Source of the DNA: Lacipirellulaceae bacterium
Lineage (GTDB): Bacteria; Planctomycetota; Planctomycetia; Pirellulales; Lacipirellulaceae
DNA: 64,000 nt
Direction: 5' to 3'
NCBI GenBank assembly: GCA_040218535.1
Contig: JAVJRG010000005.1
Span: forward strand, 186,001 to 250,000
The position numbers were made by a program, and so were the translations under genes. The notes beneath the pieces are model-generated. The model ran no database searches and was not told where the DNA came from. It saw nothing but the letters and a program-made list of their open reading frames with translations. Shown here piece by piece: positions 34,819 through 43,281 of this stretch (positions are counted from its first letter, which is position 1; every line of letters begins with the position of its first letter).

Positions 34819-35943
34819 ATGACCGAGCCACGTGCCGCTTATCTACACACGCCGTTTTGCCGTCATCACTGCGGCTACTGTAATTTTACGGTCGTTGCAG
34901 GTCGTGAGGATCTCGTTGGTGACTTTCTTCGCGCGATTGAGTTAGAGCTACAACAACTCGACCAACCGCGAGAAGTCGACACGCTCTACTTTGGCGGAGG
35001 CACACCAACGCACCTTTCGCCTCCAGAAATACAACGGCTCTGCGAACTGGCCAAACAATGGCATCCGCTTGGCAATGGATATGAGTGGACGGTCGAGGCG
35101 AACCCCGGCGATTTAGATGCGGAACGCATTGGCGTTCTCTCGTCGGTAGGCGTCAATCGGGTAAGCCTGGGCGTTCAATCGCTCGACGACGGGAAGCTTA
35201 CGCGTCTCGAACGAGATCACTCGGCAGACGACGTCGCGCGGGTAATCGAACTTCTTGGTGATGTGGGAATCGCTGTCTCTCTTGATCTGATCTTCGCGGC
35301 TCCTGAAGAAACGCTCGCCGATTGGCAGGCGGATGTGGAGGCGGCATTGGAATTCCATCCCCAGCACTTGTCTGTCTACGGATTGACCTACGAGCAGGGG
35401 ACGACCTTCTGGAACCGCAAGCTGAAGGGCGAGTTGTCTGAAGTTGATGAGGAGCTTCAGCGCGAAATGTACCTCTGGGCGATCGACCGCTTAGCAGAAG
35501 TGGGAATCGAGCAGTATGAGGTTTCCAACTTTGCCCGACCTGGACACCGCAGTCGGCACAATCAAGTTTACTGGGCGGCCAAAGAGTACTATGCGGCAGG
35601 TCCGGGGGCAGCTCGTTATCTTGCCGGCGTCCGGGAAACGAATCACCGTAGCACGACGACCTACATCAAGCGGGTCTTGGCAGGAGAGTCACCAGTCTCT
35701 GAACGGGAAGTGTTAACCGACGAGCAGCGTCACCGCGAGCGCTTGGTTCTTGGCCTGCGTCGAATCGAGGGGGTGAAACATTTGGAATTCGAATCCGCTA
35801 CTGGCAAGACCATCTCGGACTTGGCAGGGGACGAGATTAAAAAGTTCGTCGAAGTCGGATTACTTCAAGACGACGGGGTGGGTGTGAAGCTCACGCGAGA
35901 AGGTTTGCTGGTAAGCGACAGCCTCTGGCCGGAGTTGTTGTAG
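34819..35943 (+). CDS. hemW: Radical SAM heme chaperone HemW
   Basis: 374 residues. Radical-SAM cluster C14-x3-C18-x2-C21 in FCRHHCGYCNF, then TLYFGGGTPTHL, WTVEANPGDLDAERI and SLGVQSLDD; the HemW C-terminal domain shows YEVSNFARPGHRSRHNQVYW. HemW (often mis-annotated as coproporphyrinogen III dehydrogenase) inserts heme into target proteins; true HemN has a further cysteine after the cluster that is absent here (CxxxCxxCNF). The TAG stop at 35941-35943 is the first triplet of a palindromic repeat. Confidence 0.93.
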   Translation: MTEPRAAYLHTPFCRHHCGYCNFTVVAGREDLVGDFLRAIELELQQLDQPREVDTLYFGGGTPTHLSPPEIQRLCELAKQWHPLGNGYEWTVEANPGDLDAERIGVLSSVGVNRVSLGVQSLDDGKLTRLERDHSADDVARVIELLGDVGIAVSLDLIFAAPEETLADWQADVEAALEFHPQHLSVYGLTYEQGTTFWNRKLKGELSEVDEELQREMYLWAIDRLAEVGIEQYEVSNFARPGHRSRHNQVYWAAKEYYAAGPGAARYLAGVRETNHRSTTTYIKRVLAGESPVSEREVLTDEQRHRERLVLGLRRIEGVKHLEFESATGKTISDLAGDEIKKFVEVGLLQDDGVGVKLTREGLLVSDSLWPELL

Positions 35944-36006
35944 CTCGGGCCTCCAGGACTGAGTCATCTTCTTAAAGCATCTCCTCAGGCCTGGAGGCCC
36001 GAGCTA
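35941..36006. repeat. Hairpin between hemW and a convergent hypothetical gene
   Basis: Perfect 17-bp arms: TAGCTCGGGCCTCCAGG at 35941-35957 and its complement at 35990-36006, with a 32-base loop. It could act as a two-way terminator. Its first three bases are the stop of hemW. Confidence 0.85.
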
Positions 36007-36011
36007 CTGCT

Positions 36012-36581
36012 CTACATCGGCGCCCTTGGCAACTCTCGTGGATAAGGCGGGTCAGCAATTTCGGGAGGCTCTTCGTCCATTTCATCCGCCCAGACTTGCC
36101 GTTCTTCGTTACTGGCGTAGTACTTGAGCCAAACTTCCGGGTCGCCGTTGGTGTTCGCGCAGTCCCAATGCAGGTAATTGTTCTTCCGTTGCAGCATCTT
36201 TTCTGGCGAAGGGAGAATGTCGCGGTAGACCAAGCAGTAGAGTTGGCGGTCGGTCAAGTGATCGGTGAAATCGAGGACGACGTGCTTTTCGAAAAGCTGG
36301 CCGATCGTTCGATAGAGAACCTGGCGGAGGGCTTGGTCCTCGAGATCATCAGGATGAGGGAGCTTTAGCTTCGGTTCGAACCAATCGCTGATCGGAAGGA
36401 TGGGAGCACGTTCCCACTCAAGCATCGATTCGAGAAATTCATTCTCCGTCGATGTGCTCATCACACCCGCATTGACGCGGCCTATCGATTCGTCGAATAG
36501 CGGTTCAAGCGCATCACGCAGTTGGGCGTTGCGGAGCAGGTGGTCGACTTCTTCGGAGCGTGGTGAATTCGGGTAGATCAT
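36012..36581 (-). CDS. Hypothetical protein
   Basis: 189 residues, acidic, no signal peptide or membrane helix. It has tryptophan- and tyrosine-rich stretches (NNYLHWDCANTNGDPEVWLK and ADPPYPRELPRAP). No family recognised, but codon usage and the long coherent frame support a real gene. Starts at ATG 36581. It stands alone between the hemW hairpin and a 507-bp gap. Confidence 0.75.
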   Translation of the reverse strand: MIYPNSPRSEEVDHLLRNAQLRDALEPLFDESIGRVNAGVMSTSTENEFLESMLEWERAPILPISDWFEPKLKLPHPDDLEDQALRQVLYRTIGQLFEKHVVLDFTDHLTDRQLYCLVYRDILPSPEKMLQRKNNYLHWDCANTNGDPEVWLKYYASNEERQVWADEMDEEPPEIADPPYPRELPRAPM

Positions 36582-37088
36582 AGTAGCGGATGCTGGAACT
36601 GGGTTTTTACCCGTCGCAACTGACGGGTCTTTGTTTCTCGTCTCGACAGCCTGCCCCTAGCTGCCCCGGGTCTGAAGTCCGGCGGACGAACTTGCTGCGC
36701 CATGCTTGGTGCAACCTCGCGACGATTCGACTGACCATGCCATGCCCTTGGCATGTTGCAAAATCGCCTCGCCAGTCTCGACTTTATCAAGCCCGTCGAG
36801 CAGTGAGAACAGATTTGAGCCTGTTCTCTAGGTAGTTCTCAAAATGGCCAGAACACGACCGTTACGACCGGTAATCTCACCCCAGGCTGCCGCCTTACAG
36901 CTAGCACCGGCAGCAAAGCTTCGCATCCTTCATTTGCGGAGTTACTGTTGCCAGATGCCAAAGATCACGGGTGTCTGGGGACAGCTTGAGGCTGCCCCCA
37001 GTCGTCAGAGAACTGGGCCATGTTTCTGAGAACTTGGGCTCCACTCGTCGCCAGCCACCCGATGCATTGTTGTGAAAGACATCCCCAG
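36582..37088. other. Intergenic region (507 bp) with small hairpins
   Basis: No convincing gene. Hairpins are seen at 36805-36828 (GAGAACAG with CTGTTCTC) and 36975-37001 (CTGGGGACAGC with GCTGCCCCCAG). The sequence between is GC-rich and unstructured to the eye. A small RNA cannot be excluded. Confidence 0.5.
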
Positions 37089-37904
37089 TCATTCCACTGG
37101 CGTGCCCATTTCCCTCATCAGGAATTTCATATCCTCCCAGCAGTCTTTTTTCGCACCGGGATTCCTGAGCAAATACGCGGGGTGGTACGTGCAAACCACT
37201 TTGATGCCACGGTAATCGTGGAGCTTGCCTCGCAGACGTCCGATCGAGGTGGTCGTCTCCAGGAGATTCTGAGCTGCCACGGCTCCCAGGCAACAGATGA
37301 ACTCCGGCTCGATGAGTTGAAGTTGTCGAATAAGGAATTGACGGCAGTTATCAGATTCACTCGTCGTGGGATTGCGATTGCCTGGAGGGCGGCACTTCAG
37401 GATGTTCAAGATGTAAACGTCGTCGCGGGCCAAGTTGCACGCACCGAGAATCTTCGTCAGCAATTGCCCCGATCGTCCGACAAACGGTTCGCCCTGGGCA
37501 TCCTCGTCCGCACCGGGCGCTTCGCCAAGCATGCAGAGCCTGGCGTTGGGATTCCCCACACCGAAGACGGTCTGCTTGCGCGTCGAGGCGAGCTCATCGC
37601 AGAGCGTGCAAGCGGCGACTTCCTGGGCTAGCACGGGTAGCGAAGCTGCGGTTGAAACAAGGGGCTTGTCTTCAACGTCCGCGATCAATTCCGTTTGCCG
37701 CGACGCTTGCGGCTTAGCTGTGGGTGGCTTTTTTTCTTGTGGAACTCTCGCAGTCGGTTCGGCTAAGCCGCGAGCGGCTGGCTTTTCGGAGGATCGAGCG
37801 GGGGGCGTGTACTCCACGTGCGGCAAATGCTGGACGCCTGCCGCTGATAGCGAAGCAAGCTGCTGGTCCAGGGCTCGCTGCACATTGAGTTTCTGCTCGC
37901 TCAT
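37089..37904 (-). CDS. Uracil-DNA glycosylase, family 4 (iron-sulfur)
   Basis: 271 residues. It removes uracil from DNA. The catalytic domain begins near residue 90: iron-sulfur cysteines C99 and C102 (CTLC), C171 (LKCRPPGNRNP) and C187; motif 1 GEAPGADEDAQGEPFVGRSG; motif 2 TYHPAYLLRNP. An N-terminal extension of about 90 residues, rich in Pro, Lys and Ala and probably disordered, is not part of the minimal family. Start ATG 37904; der is divergent. Confidence 0.92.
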   Translation of the reverse strand: MSEQKLNVQRALDQQLASLSAAGVQHLPHVEYTPPARSSEKPAARGLAEPTARVPQEKKPPTAKPQASRQTELIADVEDKPLVSTAASLPVLAQEVAACTLCDELASTRKQTVFGVGNPNARLCMLGEAPGADEDAQGEPFVGRSGQLLTKILGACNLARDDVYILNILKCRPPGNRNPTTSESDNCRQFLIRQLQLIEPEFICCLGAVAAQNLLETTTSIGRLRGKLHDYRGIKVVCTYHPAYLLRNPGAKKDCWEDMKFLMREMGTPVE

Positions 37905-38121
37905 TTGCTCAGCTTACGATGAACCAAGAGCCCTCAGCTACCGTCTATTGGTTCAAGCAACGCCACTTCGGTCAATCTGAGTCCAAAGATTTCGTCGAAG
38001 TGAGCAAGAACTTCCACGGAAAATCGAATTCCGTGCATATGCGCTGGGCTTCTCGGTTGACTATGATAGAAGGTCCCCTCGGCAAGCGATTCCTGACTCG
38101 CCAAACTCCCCGAATTGTTCA

Positions 38122-39507
38122 ATGGCTGTTCCTAAAGTTGTCATCGTCGGTCGCCCCAATGTGGGCAAGAGCAGCCTGTTCAACTGGCTCGCCGGGCGGC
38201 GTGTTGCCATTGTTGAAGATCGTCCCGGGGTGACGCGTGACCGGGTTGACTACCTGATGTCGCACAACGAGCGGTTCTTCGAACTGGTAGACACCGGCGG
38301 GATGGGGATCCAGGACGAGGACGACCTCACGCAGCATATTGAGGACCAGATCACCACGGCTGTGCAGTCGGCTGACGTCATACTTTTTGTCGTTGACGTG
38401 AAGGAGGGGCTGACAACGCTCGACGAAGAAGTGGGCCGTCGACTGAGGAACATCGACGTGCCTATCCTTTGCCTGGCGAACAAAGCCGATGCTGAAAAGC
38501 ACGATGAGCTGGCAAACGAATTCTACCGGCTCGGTCGCGGCAAGATCGTGCCTGTGAGCACCAAGGAGAATCGCAACCGTAGCGTATTGCTCAACCTCAT
38601 TTTGGAGCGGCTGCCGGCGGAAGAGATTGAAGAAGAGAAGGCTGGCGAAGAGCCCGAAATGAAAGTAGCGATCGTGGGGCGTCGCAACGTTGGCAAAAGT
38701 ACCTTCGTCAACACGCTCTCGCAGACCAAGCGGATGATCGTCAGCGAAGTTGCCGGAACGACACGTGACAGCGTAGACGTCCGCTTCGAGCTGGATGACA
38801 AAGCTTTCGTCGCGATCGATACGCCCGGTTTACGTCGCAGGGCAAGCCGTGGGGCGTCGATTGATTTTTACGGTGCCCACCGAGCCGAGCGGAGTGTCCG
38901 CCGTGCGGATGTTGTTTTGCTGTTTCTCGATCCTACGCAGCGAGTCAGCAAAGTCGATAAGCAGCTTTGCGATTACATCAGCAAAGAGTACAAGCCGTGC
39001 ATTTTCGTTGTGAATAAATGGGACTTGATGGTCGACTCGATGCCGACAGAGAAATGGGTGCGGTATCTTTATGACACGTTCCGCACCATGCGCTACGCAC
39101 CGATTGCGTTTATCACTGGCGAGACGGGCAAGAACGTGAAGGCACTGCTGAATCATGCCCAGAACTTATTCAAACAATCACGGCTAAGAGTGCCCACGGG
39201 GCAACTTAACCGTCTGCTGCGTGATGCGGTGCGACGCAACCCGCCGCCGATGTATCAAAACCGTCGCCCCAAGATTTACTACGGCACGCAAGTGGGCATC
39301 CAGCCCCCGACAATCGTGCTTTTCTGTAACGACCCGGCGGCAATCTCACGACCTTACCAGCGTTACTTGCTGGGGGCAGTTCGCGATCAACTTCACTTTG
39401 AAGAAGTGCCGATCAAGCTCTACCTGAGGAAACGCCAGCAGAACGACATTCGCGACGATGTTGCCGTCGATGATGAGCCAGCGGCTGAAGAGGCTGCGAC
39501 CGAGTAA
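38122..39507 (+). CDS. der: Ribosome-biogenesis GTPase Der (EngA)
   Basis: 461 residues with two tandem G domains. First: GRPNVGKSSLFNWLAGRRVA, DTGG, NKAD. Second: GRRNVGKSTFVNTLSQTKRM, DTPGLRRR, NKWD. A KH-like C-terminal domain follows (RPKIYYGTQVGIQPPTIVLF), then an acidic tail. It is essential for maturation of the 50S subunit. Start ATG 38122. Confidence 0.97.
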   Translation: MAVPKVVIVGRPNVGKSSLFNWLAGRRVAIVEDRPGVTRDRVDYLMSHNERFFELVDTGGMGIQDEDDLTQHIEDQITTAVQSADVILFVVDVKEGLTTLDEEVGRRLRNIDVPILCLANKADAEKHDELANEFYRLGRGKIVPVSTKENRNRSVLLNLILERLPAEEIEEEKAGEEPEMKVAIVGRRNVGKSTFVNTLSQTKRMIVSEVAGTTRDSVDVRFELDDKAFVAIDTPGLRRRASRGASIDFYGAHRAERSVRRADVVLLFLDPTQRVSKVDKQLCDYISKEYKPCIFVVNKWDLMVDSMPTEKWVRYLYDTFRTMRYAPIAFITGETGKNVKALLNHAQNLFKQSRLRVPTGQLNRLLRDAVRRNPPPMYQNRRPKIYYGTQVGIQPPTIVLFCNDPAAISRPYQRYLLGAVRDQLHFEEVPIKLYLRKRQQNDIRDDVAVDDEPAAEEAATE

Positions 39508-39521
39508 AAGCCTAGACGTTT

Positions 39522-39686
39522 CTACTCGTACGAAACGTCGTTCGCAGACTCAGCGGGAGCGACCGACGCGCTGCGAGCTTCTTGCGGCGCATCGGAACTC
39601 GCAGCACCAATGGTGGCAAGTAACCCAGCGGTCCATGCTGCTAGAAAACAAAAGAGTTCGCCGTAGGCGACCAATTGACGTCGCAT
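39522..39686 (-). CDS. Possible small membrane protein
   Basis: 54 residues from ATG 39686. A single hydrophobic segment (GELFCFLAAWTAGLLATIGA) is followed by a small polar tail. There is no strong ribosome binding site and no recognised family, so it may be chance. It is convergent with der. Confidence 0.35.
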   Translation of the reverse strand: MRRQLVAYGELFCFLAAWTAGLLATIGAASSDAPQEARSASVAPAESANDVSYE

Positions 39687-39981
39687 CTTATCCGTTTGCC
39701 TGAAAAAACTTGCTGTCGCGAGCCTTCGTGAGGAGCTTCGGCACAACCTTGTGCACGGGCCGCAATCTAAAATTGCGGAGAACCGACCTTTGGCTGCGAC
39801 GGCATCCCAGCAATAGAGCGGAGGTAATTTGGGTTATCAAGACCAATCAGGGCCGCTCAGAACGATTTTTCCAGACATTTGCCCGTCATTTGGTCCCCAC
39901 CAAGCCGATGCTAGCACTACCCACCGCCGGCGCCGTGGGGTAAACTGGCGAGTCTGCTGTGGGCAAGCCCACGGTAGCTGA

Positions 39982-40055
39982 GGGCGATTAGCTCAGTTGG
40001 CTAGAGCACCAGCTCGACAAGCTGGGGGTCACAGGTTCGAGCCCTGTATCGCCCA
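39982..40055 (+). tRNA. tRNA-Val (anticodon GAC) with C at position 33
   Basis: 74 nt. Acceptor GGGCGAT pairs with ATCGCCC, D arm GCTCAGTTGGCTAGAGC, anticodon arm CCAGC-TCGACAA-GCTGG, T arm ACAGG-TTCGAGC-CCTGT. The anticodon is GAC (valine). The base before the anticodon is C instead of the near-universal U33. CCA is not encoded. Confidence 0.9.
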
Positions 40056-40284
40056 CTCGCAGTGTTTATTGGGGCAAGCTGGAATATTTCTGTTGGCGGC
40101 CGCGCTTCCGAGCGGGGCATGAGTTAACAGGCCACAGAAAATCCATTTGCCCCGTTTTCGCAGAGCGGTTGGAATGAGCGGTTCATTCCGCAATCCGCTA
40201 TCCCACTTCCGCAATTCAACCTAAAGGTCGAATGACGCACGACGAGCGTGCAGGAATCAACAACTTAACTCTGGAGCATTTCCC

Positions 40285-40374
40285 TTGGGAACTAAGAAAT
40301 CAGGTAAAGGTCGCCGTAAACAGGGCCGAAAGAAACGTCGCATGAGAGCGAAGATTCGCCATCGCAAGAAATAG
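40285..40374 (+). CDS. 29-aa highly basic peptide, ribosome-associated type
   Basis: MGTKKSGKGRRKQGRKKRRM followed by RAKIRHRKK: 20 of 29 residues are K, R or H. TTG start at 40285 with GGAG eight bases upstream (40273-40276), stop TAG at 40372. Very short, very basic peptides of this kind (AURKAIP1/COX24-like, bTHX-like) bind ribosomal RNA. I infer a ribosomal or ribosome-assembly role. It is between tRNA-Val and an EF-Tu-domain-like gene. Confidence 0.75.
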   Translation: MGTKKSGKGRRKQGRKKRRMRAKIRHRKK

Positions 40375-40498
40375 TTTTTCTGCAGTAGGGCTCGCTAAGG
40401 TAGAGATGCTCAGAGAAGGTTCGCCAGCCGGGCGGTTCGTGAGAACTGTGCCGGCTGTTTTTAGCTACAGCTTCTGGGTTTGAGTTGAAAAAAGTGTA

Positions 40499-40876
40499 AT
40501 GACTTCAGAATTTACACACGTAATCGCCAAAGTAACATTTCTAAAGACTGAGGAGGGGGGCCGGCAGAAGGCACCTGCTTTTCGAACGAGCCATAAGTAC
40601 TTTCCCCATGTCGTCGTTCAATCTCCAGATGCTAGAGAGGCTACCCGTGACGAAAACGGCTACCTTGTCGAAGACTACTTGGGGGTTCAGTTTATCGATG
40701 ATCCAAACGACTATGAACTTGGTCAGACGGCTGAAGTCAAACTGCTGCTTTTCTATCACCCAAGAGTTGACTATTCCAAACTAGTTCCTGACGCTACTTT
40801 CACGATCCGCGAAGGTGGCAAGATTGTGGGATTTGGCGCTGTCCAGTCACGTCATAGGGCTAGTGATGAGACGTAG
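40499..40876 (+). CDS. Stand-alone EF-Tu domain-3-like protein
   Basis: 125 residues. The sequence FLKTEEGGRQKAPAFRTSHK, then VEVKLLLFYHP-like and FTIREGGKIVGFGAVQS, follows the EF-Tu C-terminal beta-barrel (FLKEEGGRHTPF...FAIREGGRTVGAGVV). There is no GTPase domain. In EF-Tu this barrel contacts the tRNA T arm and EF-Ts. Domain-only relatives occur in several bacteria without known function. Starts at ATG 40499. Confidence 0.78.
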   Translation: MTSEFTHVIAKVTFLKTEEGGRQKAPAFRTSHKYFPHVVVQSPDAREATRDENGYLVEDYLGVQFIDDPNDYELGQTAEVKLLLFYHPRVDYSKLVPDATFTIREGGKIVGFGAVQSRHRASDET

Positions 40877-40906
40877 CCGTCCCTCTCATTAGGAGGTCTT
40901 GGCTCG

Positions 40907-41755
40907 CTACCCCTTCAACCCCGTTGTCGCAATCCCTCGCAGAAACAACTTCTGAGCCAAGAAAAACGCAACCACAATGGGCAGAGTGAACAGCACCGCC
41001 GCGGCTATCAGCAAGTGCGTTTGGCTCGAATGCGAACTGACGAACCGTTCCAGCCCGTAGGCCAACGGAAAGTGTTGCGGGTCGCTCAGGTATAAGAGTG
41101 GGCCGCCATAGTCATTCCACGCGGCGACGAACTGCAATAGGGCGACCGTTGCCAACGCAGGGCGGGCCAGTGGTAGAGCGACGCGCCAGAGGATACCGAG
41201 CTCGCTGGCACCGTCGATGCGGGCCGCTTCGATCATTTCTTCGGGGATCGTGAGGAAGAATTGCCGGAGGAGGAAAATGTAGAACGCATTGCCCAGGAAT
41301 GTTGGCACGATCAGGGCGGCCAGCGAGTCGTAGAGGCCCAGTTCGCGGATCAGCAGAAACCGCGGGGTCATCGTCACTTGCCAAGGGAGCAGCATCGTCG
41401 CGATCAGGACCGCGAAAAGCAGATTGCGACCCGGCCAGCGCAGCCGAGCGAACGCCCACGCTGCCAGCGTGCAGGAGAACAACGTCCCTGCGACACTACC
41501 CACACAAAGCAGCAGCGTGTTCAGCAGGTATCGCAGAAACGGCATTGAGCGTACCGCTTCGCCGTAATTCTCCCACCGCCACGGGCCCGGCCACCAGGAG
41601 TACGGATGCTTAGCAATCTGCTCGGGGCTCTTTAGTGAAGTTAGGACCATCCAGGCAAGCGGAATCGCGAATAGAGCCGTGGCTGCAATCACGAGGATCT
41701 TTCCGACTAGAGTCGATCGTGCCTGTGCTTCGTTGGTAGTGCTGGGAAAACTCAT
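40907..41755 (-). CDS. Sugar ABC transporter permease (MalG type)
   Basis: 282 residues with six membrane helices. The permease EAA loop is EMIEAARIDGASELGILWRV, ending LPLARPALATVALL. It forms the channel with the MalF-type permease encoded upstream (43282-44187), with the binding protein between them. The start at ATG 41755 is preferred over the in-frame codon at 41818 because the upstream part is not membrane-like. No ATPase gene is nearby. Confidence 0.92.
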   Translation of the reverse strand: MSFPSTTNEAQARSTLVGKILVIAATALFAIPLAWMVLTSLKSPEQIAKHPYSWWPGPWRWENYGEAVRSMPFLRYLLNTLLLCVGSVAGTLFSCTLAAWAFARLRWPGRNLLFAVLIATMLLPWQVTMTPRFLLIRELGLYDSLAALIVPTFLGNAFYIFLLRQFFLTIPEEMIEAARIDGASELGILWRVALPLARPALATVALLQFVAAWNDYGGPLLYLSDPQHFPLAYGLERFVSSHSSQTHLLIAAAVLFTLPIVVAFFLAQKLFLRGIATTGLKG

Positions 41756-41809
41756 CGGTTCGTTTTTTCTCACTCGTAACGGATTCGCAAACATTCGTGG
41801 GGTATGAGC

Positions 41810-41836
41810 ACTGAGCAAGCTCGGCGGCTAAACAAC
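41810..41836. repeat. Unpaired GAGCAAGCTCGGCGGC repeat
   Basis: CTGAGCAAGCTCGGCGGCTA matches one arm of the pairs at 12972-13045 and 27137-27229, without a partner nearby. It lies between the permease and the binding-protein gene. Confidence 0.6.
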
Positions 41837-41867
41837 ATATCAATGATTTTAACATTCCCGTATTCCA

Positions 41868-43226
41868 TCATTCCTCTTCTCCTAGCACCTCCTTGAGCCG
41901 ACGCGTTACTCGCTCAGAAACCGCCCGCAGTAACGCTTGCGGTTTCGCCGTACCGTCCGTATACATCACGTCCTGCGCTGCCCGATTCACCTGCTGAACG
42001 TAGTACGACGCAACGGGCAGCGGTGGGGTAGGGCGTTGGTTTTCGCTGCTGGCAAGCTCGACGAAAACCTTCAGCAACGGCTGTTCTTCGAGTACTTTTT
42101 GGTAGGCTGGTGCGTCCACCACTTGTTGCGAAACAGGAATCCAACCGCCGTCCGCACAAGCCCGGGCGGCACGTGCTTCGTTATTCACTCCGGCCCAGAA
42201 CTTCATAAACGCCCACGCTCCTTCGGGGCATTTCGAGGCTTTGGGGACGACGAAAAAGTTTCCATTGACCCAGCCGGCGTTTTTTCTTCCGTTCGGTGCC
42301 AAATCTTGGGTTGGTGGCGGTAAGGGTACGACCGTGAACTGGTCGGACTGTTTCGCGGTCGCGATGTCACGGAGTCGCCATTGGCCGTCCATCATCACGG
42401 CGTAGCGGCGGTCGACCAGCATCGGAAACGTGGTCCCGGTGAGTGCCTGCTCGCCTGAGCGAAACGCTCCTACGACGCTCGGCCCGTAACGATCGCTGTA
42501 CTTGGCCATCCACTCCAAGGCTGCGACGTTTGCCGGATGTTCGGCAGTAATGAACTGGTCAGCGTTCTCGGCATCCGGGTTCCAGAATTGCCCCCCAAAC
42601 ACAACGCCCCAAGCCCACAAACGATCAGGGTTGGGTAAGAAACCCATCCGGCGGTACTCGCTTCGTCCGGGTGGCGAAACCGTCTCGGCGATCTGGTCTA
42701 AATCCGCAATCGTCTCAGGTAATGGCAAGTCGTACTCGTCGAGCATAGTCTGGTTACAGTACAACGCCCGCATATCGAGCCCATTGGCCAGCCCATAGAG
42801 CTTGCCGTCGTACGTGCCCAGCTCCTTCGCTGCCGGAAAGAGCCAAGTATCGAGCAGTTTCAATTCATCGGCGGCAGCAAGCTCGTCGAGCGGCATTAGC
42901 ACGTCGCGGTGGGCCCAGTCGGCGATTACTGGATCATCTTGGTTCAACAGGTCGGGCGGATCGCCTCCGGCGACGCTGAGAAAGAACTTCAAGTCGAGGT
43001 TGTTCCCAGGCATCGCAATCGCCCGCACGCGATACTTGTCTTGCGAAGCGTTGAAGTCCTCAACGATCGAATCAACGATGGGTCGATCTTCCCCGCCCCA
43101 AAAGTGCCAGAAGAGGACCTGTTGGCGGTTTGACGCTTGCTCATTTCGTGACGCTTCTTGGCAGCCTAGCGCGAGTACCAGTAGCAGCAGTAATGATGAG
43201 TGGTGAATGATGAGCGATGACTCCAA
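41868..43226 (-). CDS. Sugar ABC transporter substrate-binding lipoprotein
   Basis: 452 residues from TTG 43226: signal peptide MESSLIIHHSSLLLLLVLAL with lipobox ending at C22. The binding-protein fold is seen in VLFWHFWGGEDRPIVDSIVE and NQDDPVIADWAHRDVLMPLD, with hinge segments WVNGNFFVVPKASKCPEGAW and AFMKFWAGVNNEARA. It delivers sugar to the two permeases. The frame also runs open to GTG 43271, which lies in a TTTTCAGTGTTCAG repeat, so the start is uncertain. Confidence 0.9.
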   Translation of the reverse strand: MESSLIIHHSSLLLLLVLALGCQEASRNEQASNRQQVLFWHFWGGEDRPIVDSIVEDFNASQDKYRVRAIAMPGNNLDLKFFLSVAGGDPPDLLNQDDPVIADWAHRDVLMPLDELAAADELKLLDTWLFPAAKELGTYDGKLYGLANGLDMRALYCNQTMLDEYDLPLPETIADLDQIAETVSPPGRSEYRRMGFLPNPDRLWAWGVVFGGQFWNPDAENADQFITAEHPANVAALEWMAKYSDRYGPSVVGAFRSGEQALTGTTFPMLVDRRYAVMMDGQWRLRDIATAKQSDQFTVVPLPPPTQDLAPNGRKNAGWVNGNFFVVPKASKCPEGAWAFMKFWAGVNNEARAARACADGGWIPVSQQVVDAPAYQKVLEEQPLLKVFVELASSENQRPTPPLPVASYYVQQVNRAAQDVMYTDGTAKPQALLRAVSERVTRRLKEVLGEEE

Positions 43227-43249
43227 GCGGATCAGTAGCTGGCGAAATG

Positions 43250-43280
43250 CTGAACACTGAAAACTGAGCACTGAAAACTC
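43250..43280. repeat. TTTTCAGTGTTCAG-type repeat
   Basis: Tandem copies of CTGAACACTGAAAACTGAGC and CACTGAAAACTC between two ABC genes. Same family as 44221-44368, 51094-51240 and 53913-54052. It contains a possible GTG start of the binding-protein gene. Confidence 0.75.
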
Positions 43281-43281
43281 C

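Noticed and set aside
40029-40214. A minus-strand frame covering tRNA-Val
   Set aside because: It is translation of the tRNA complement and surrounding DNA, with no conserved sequence.
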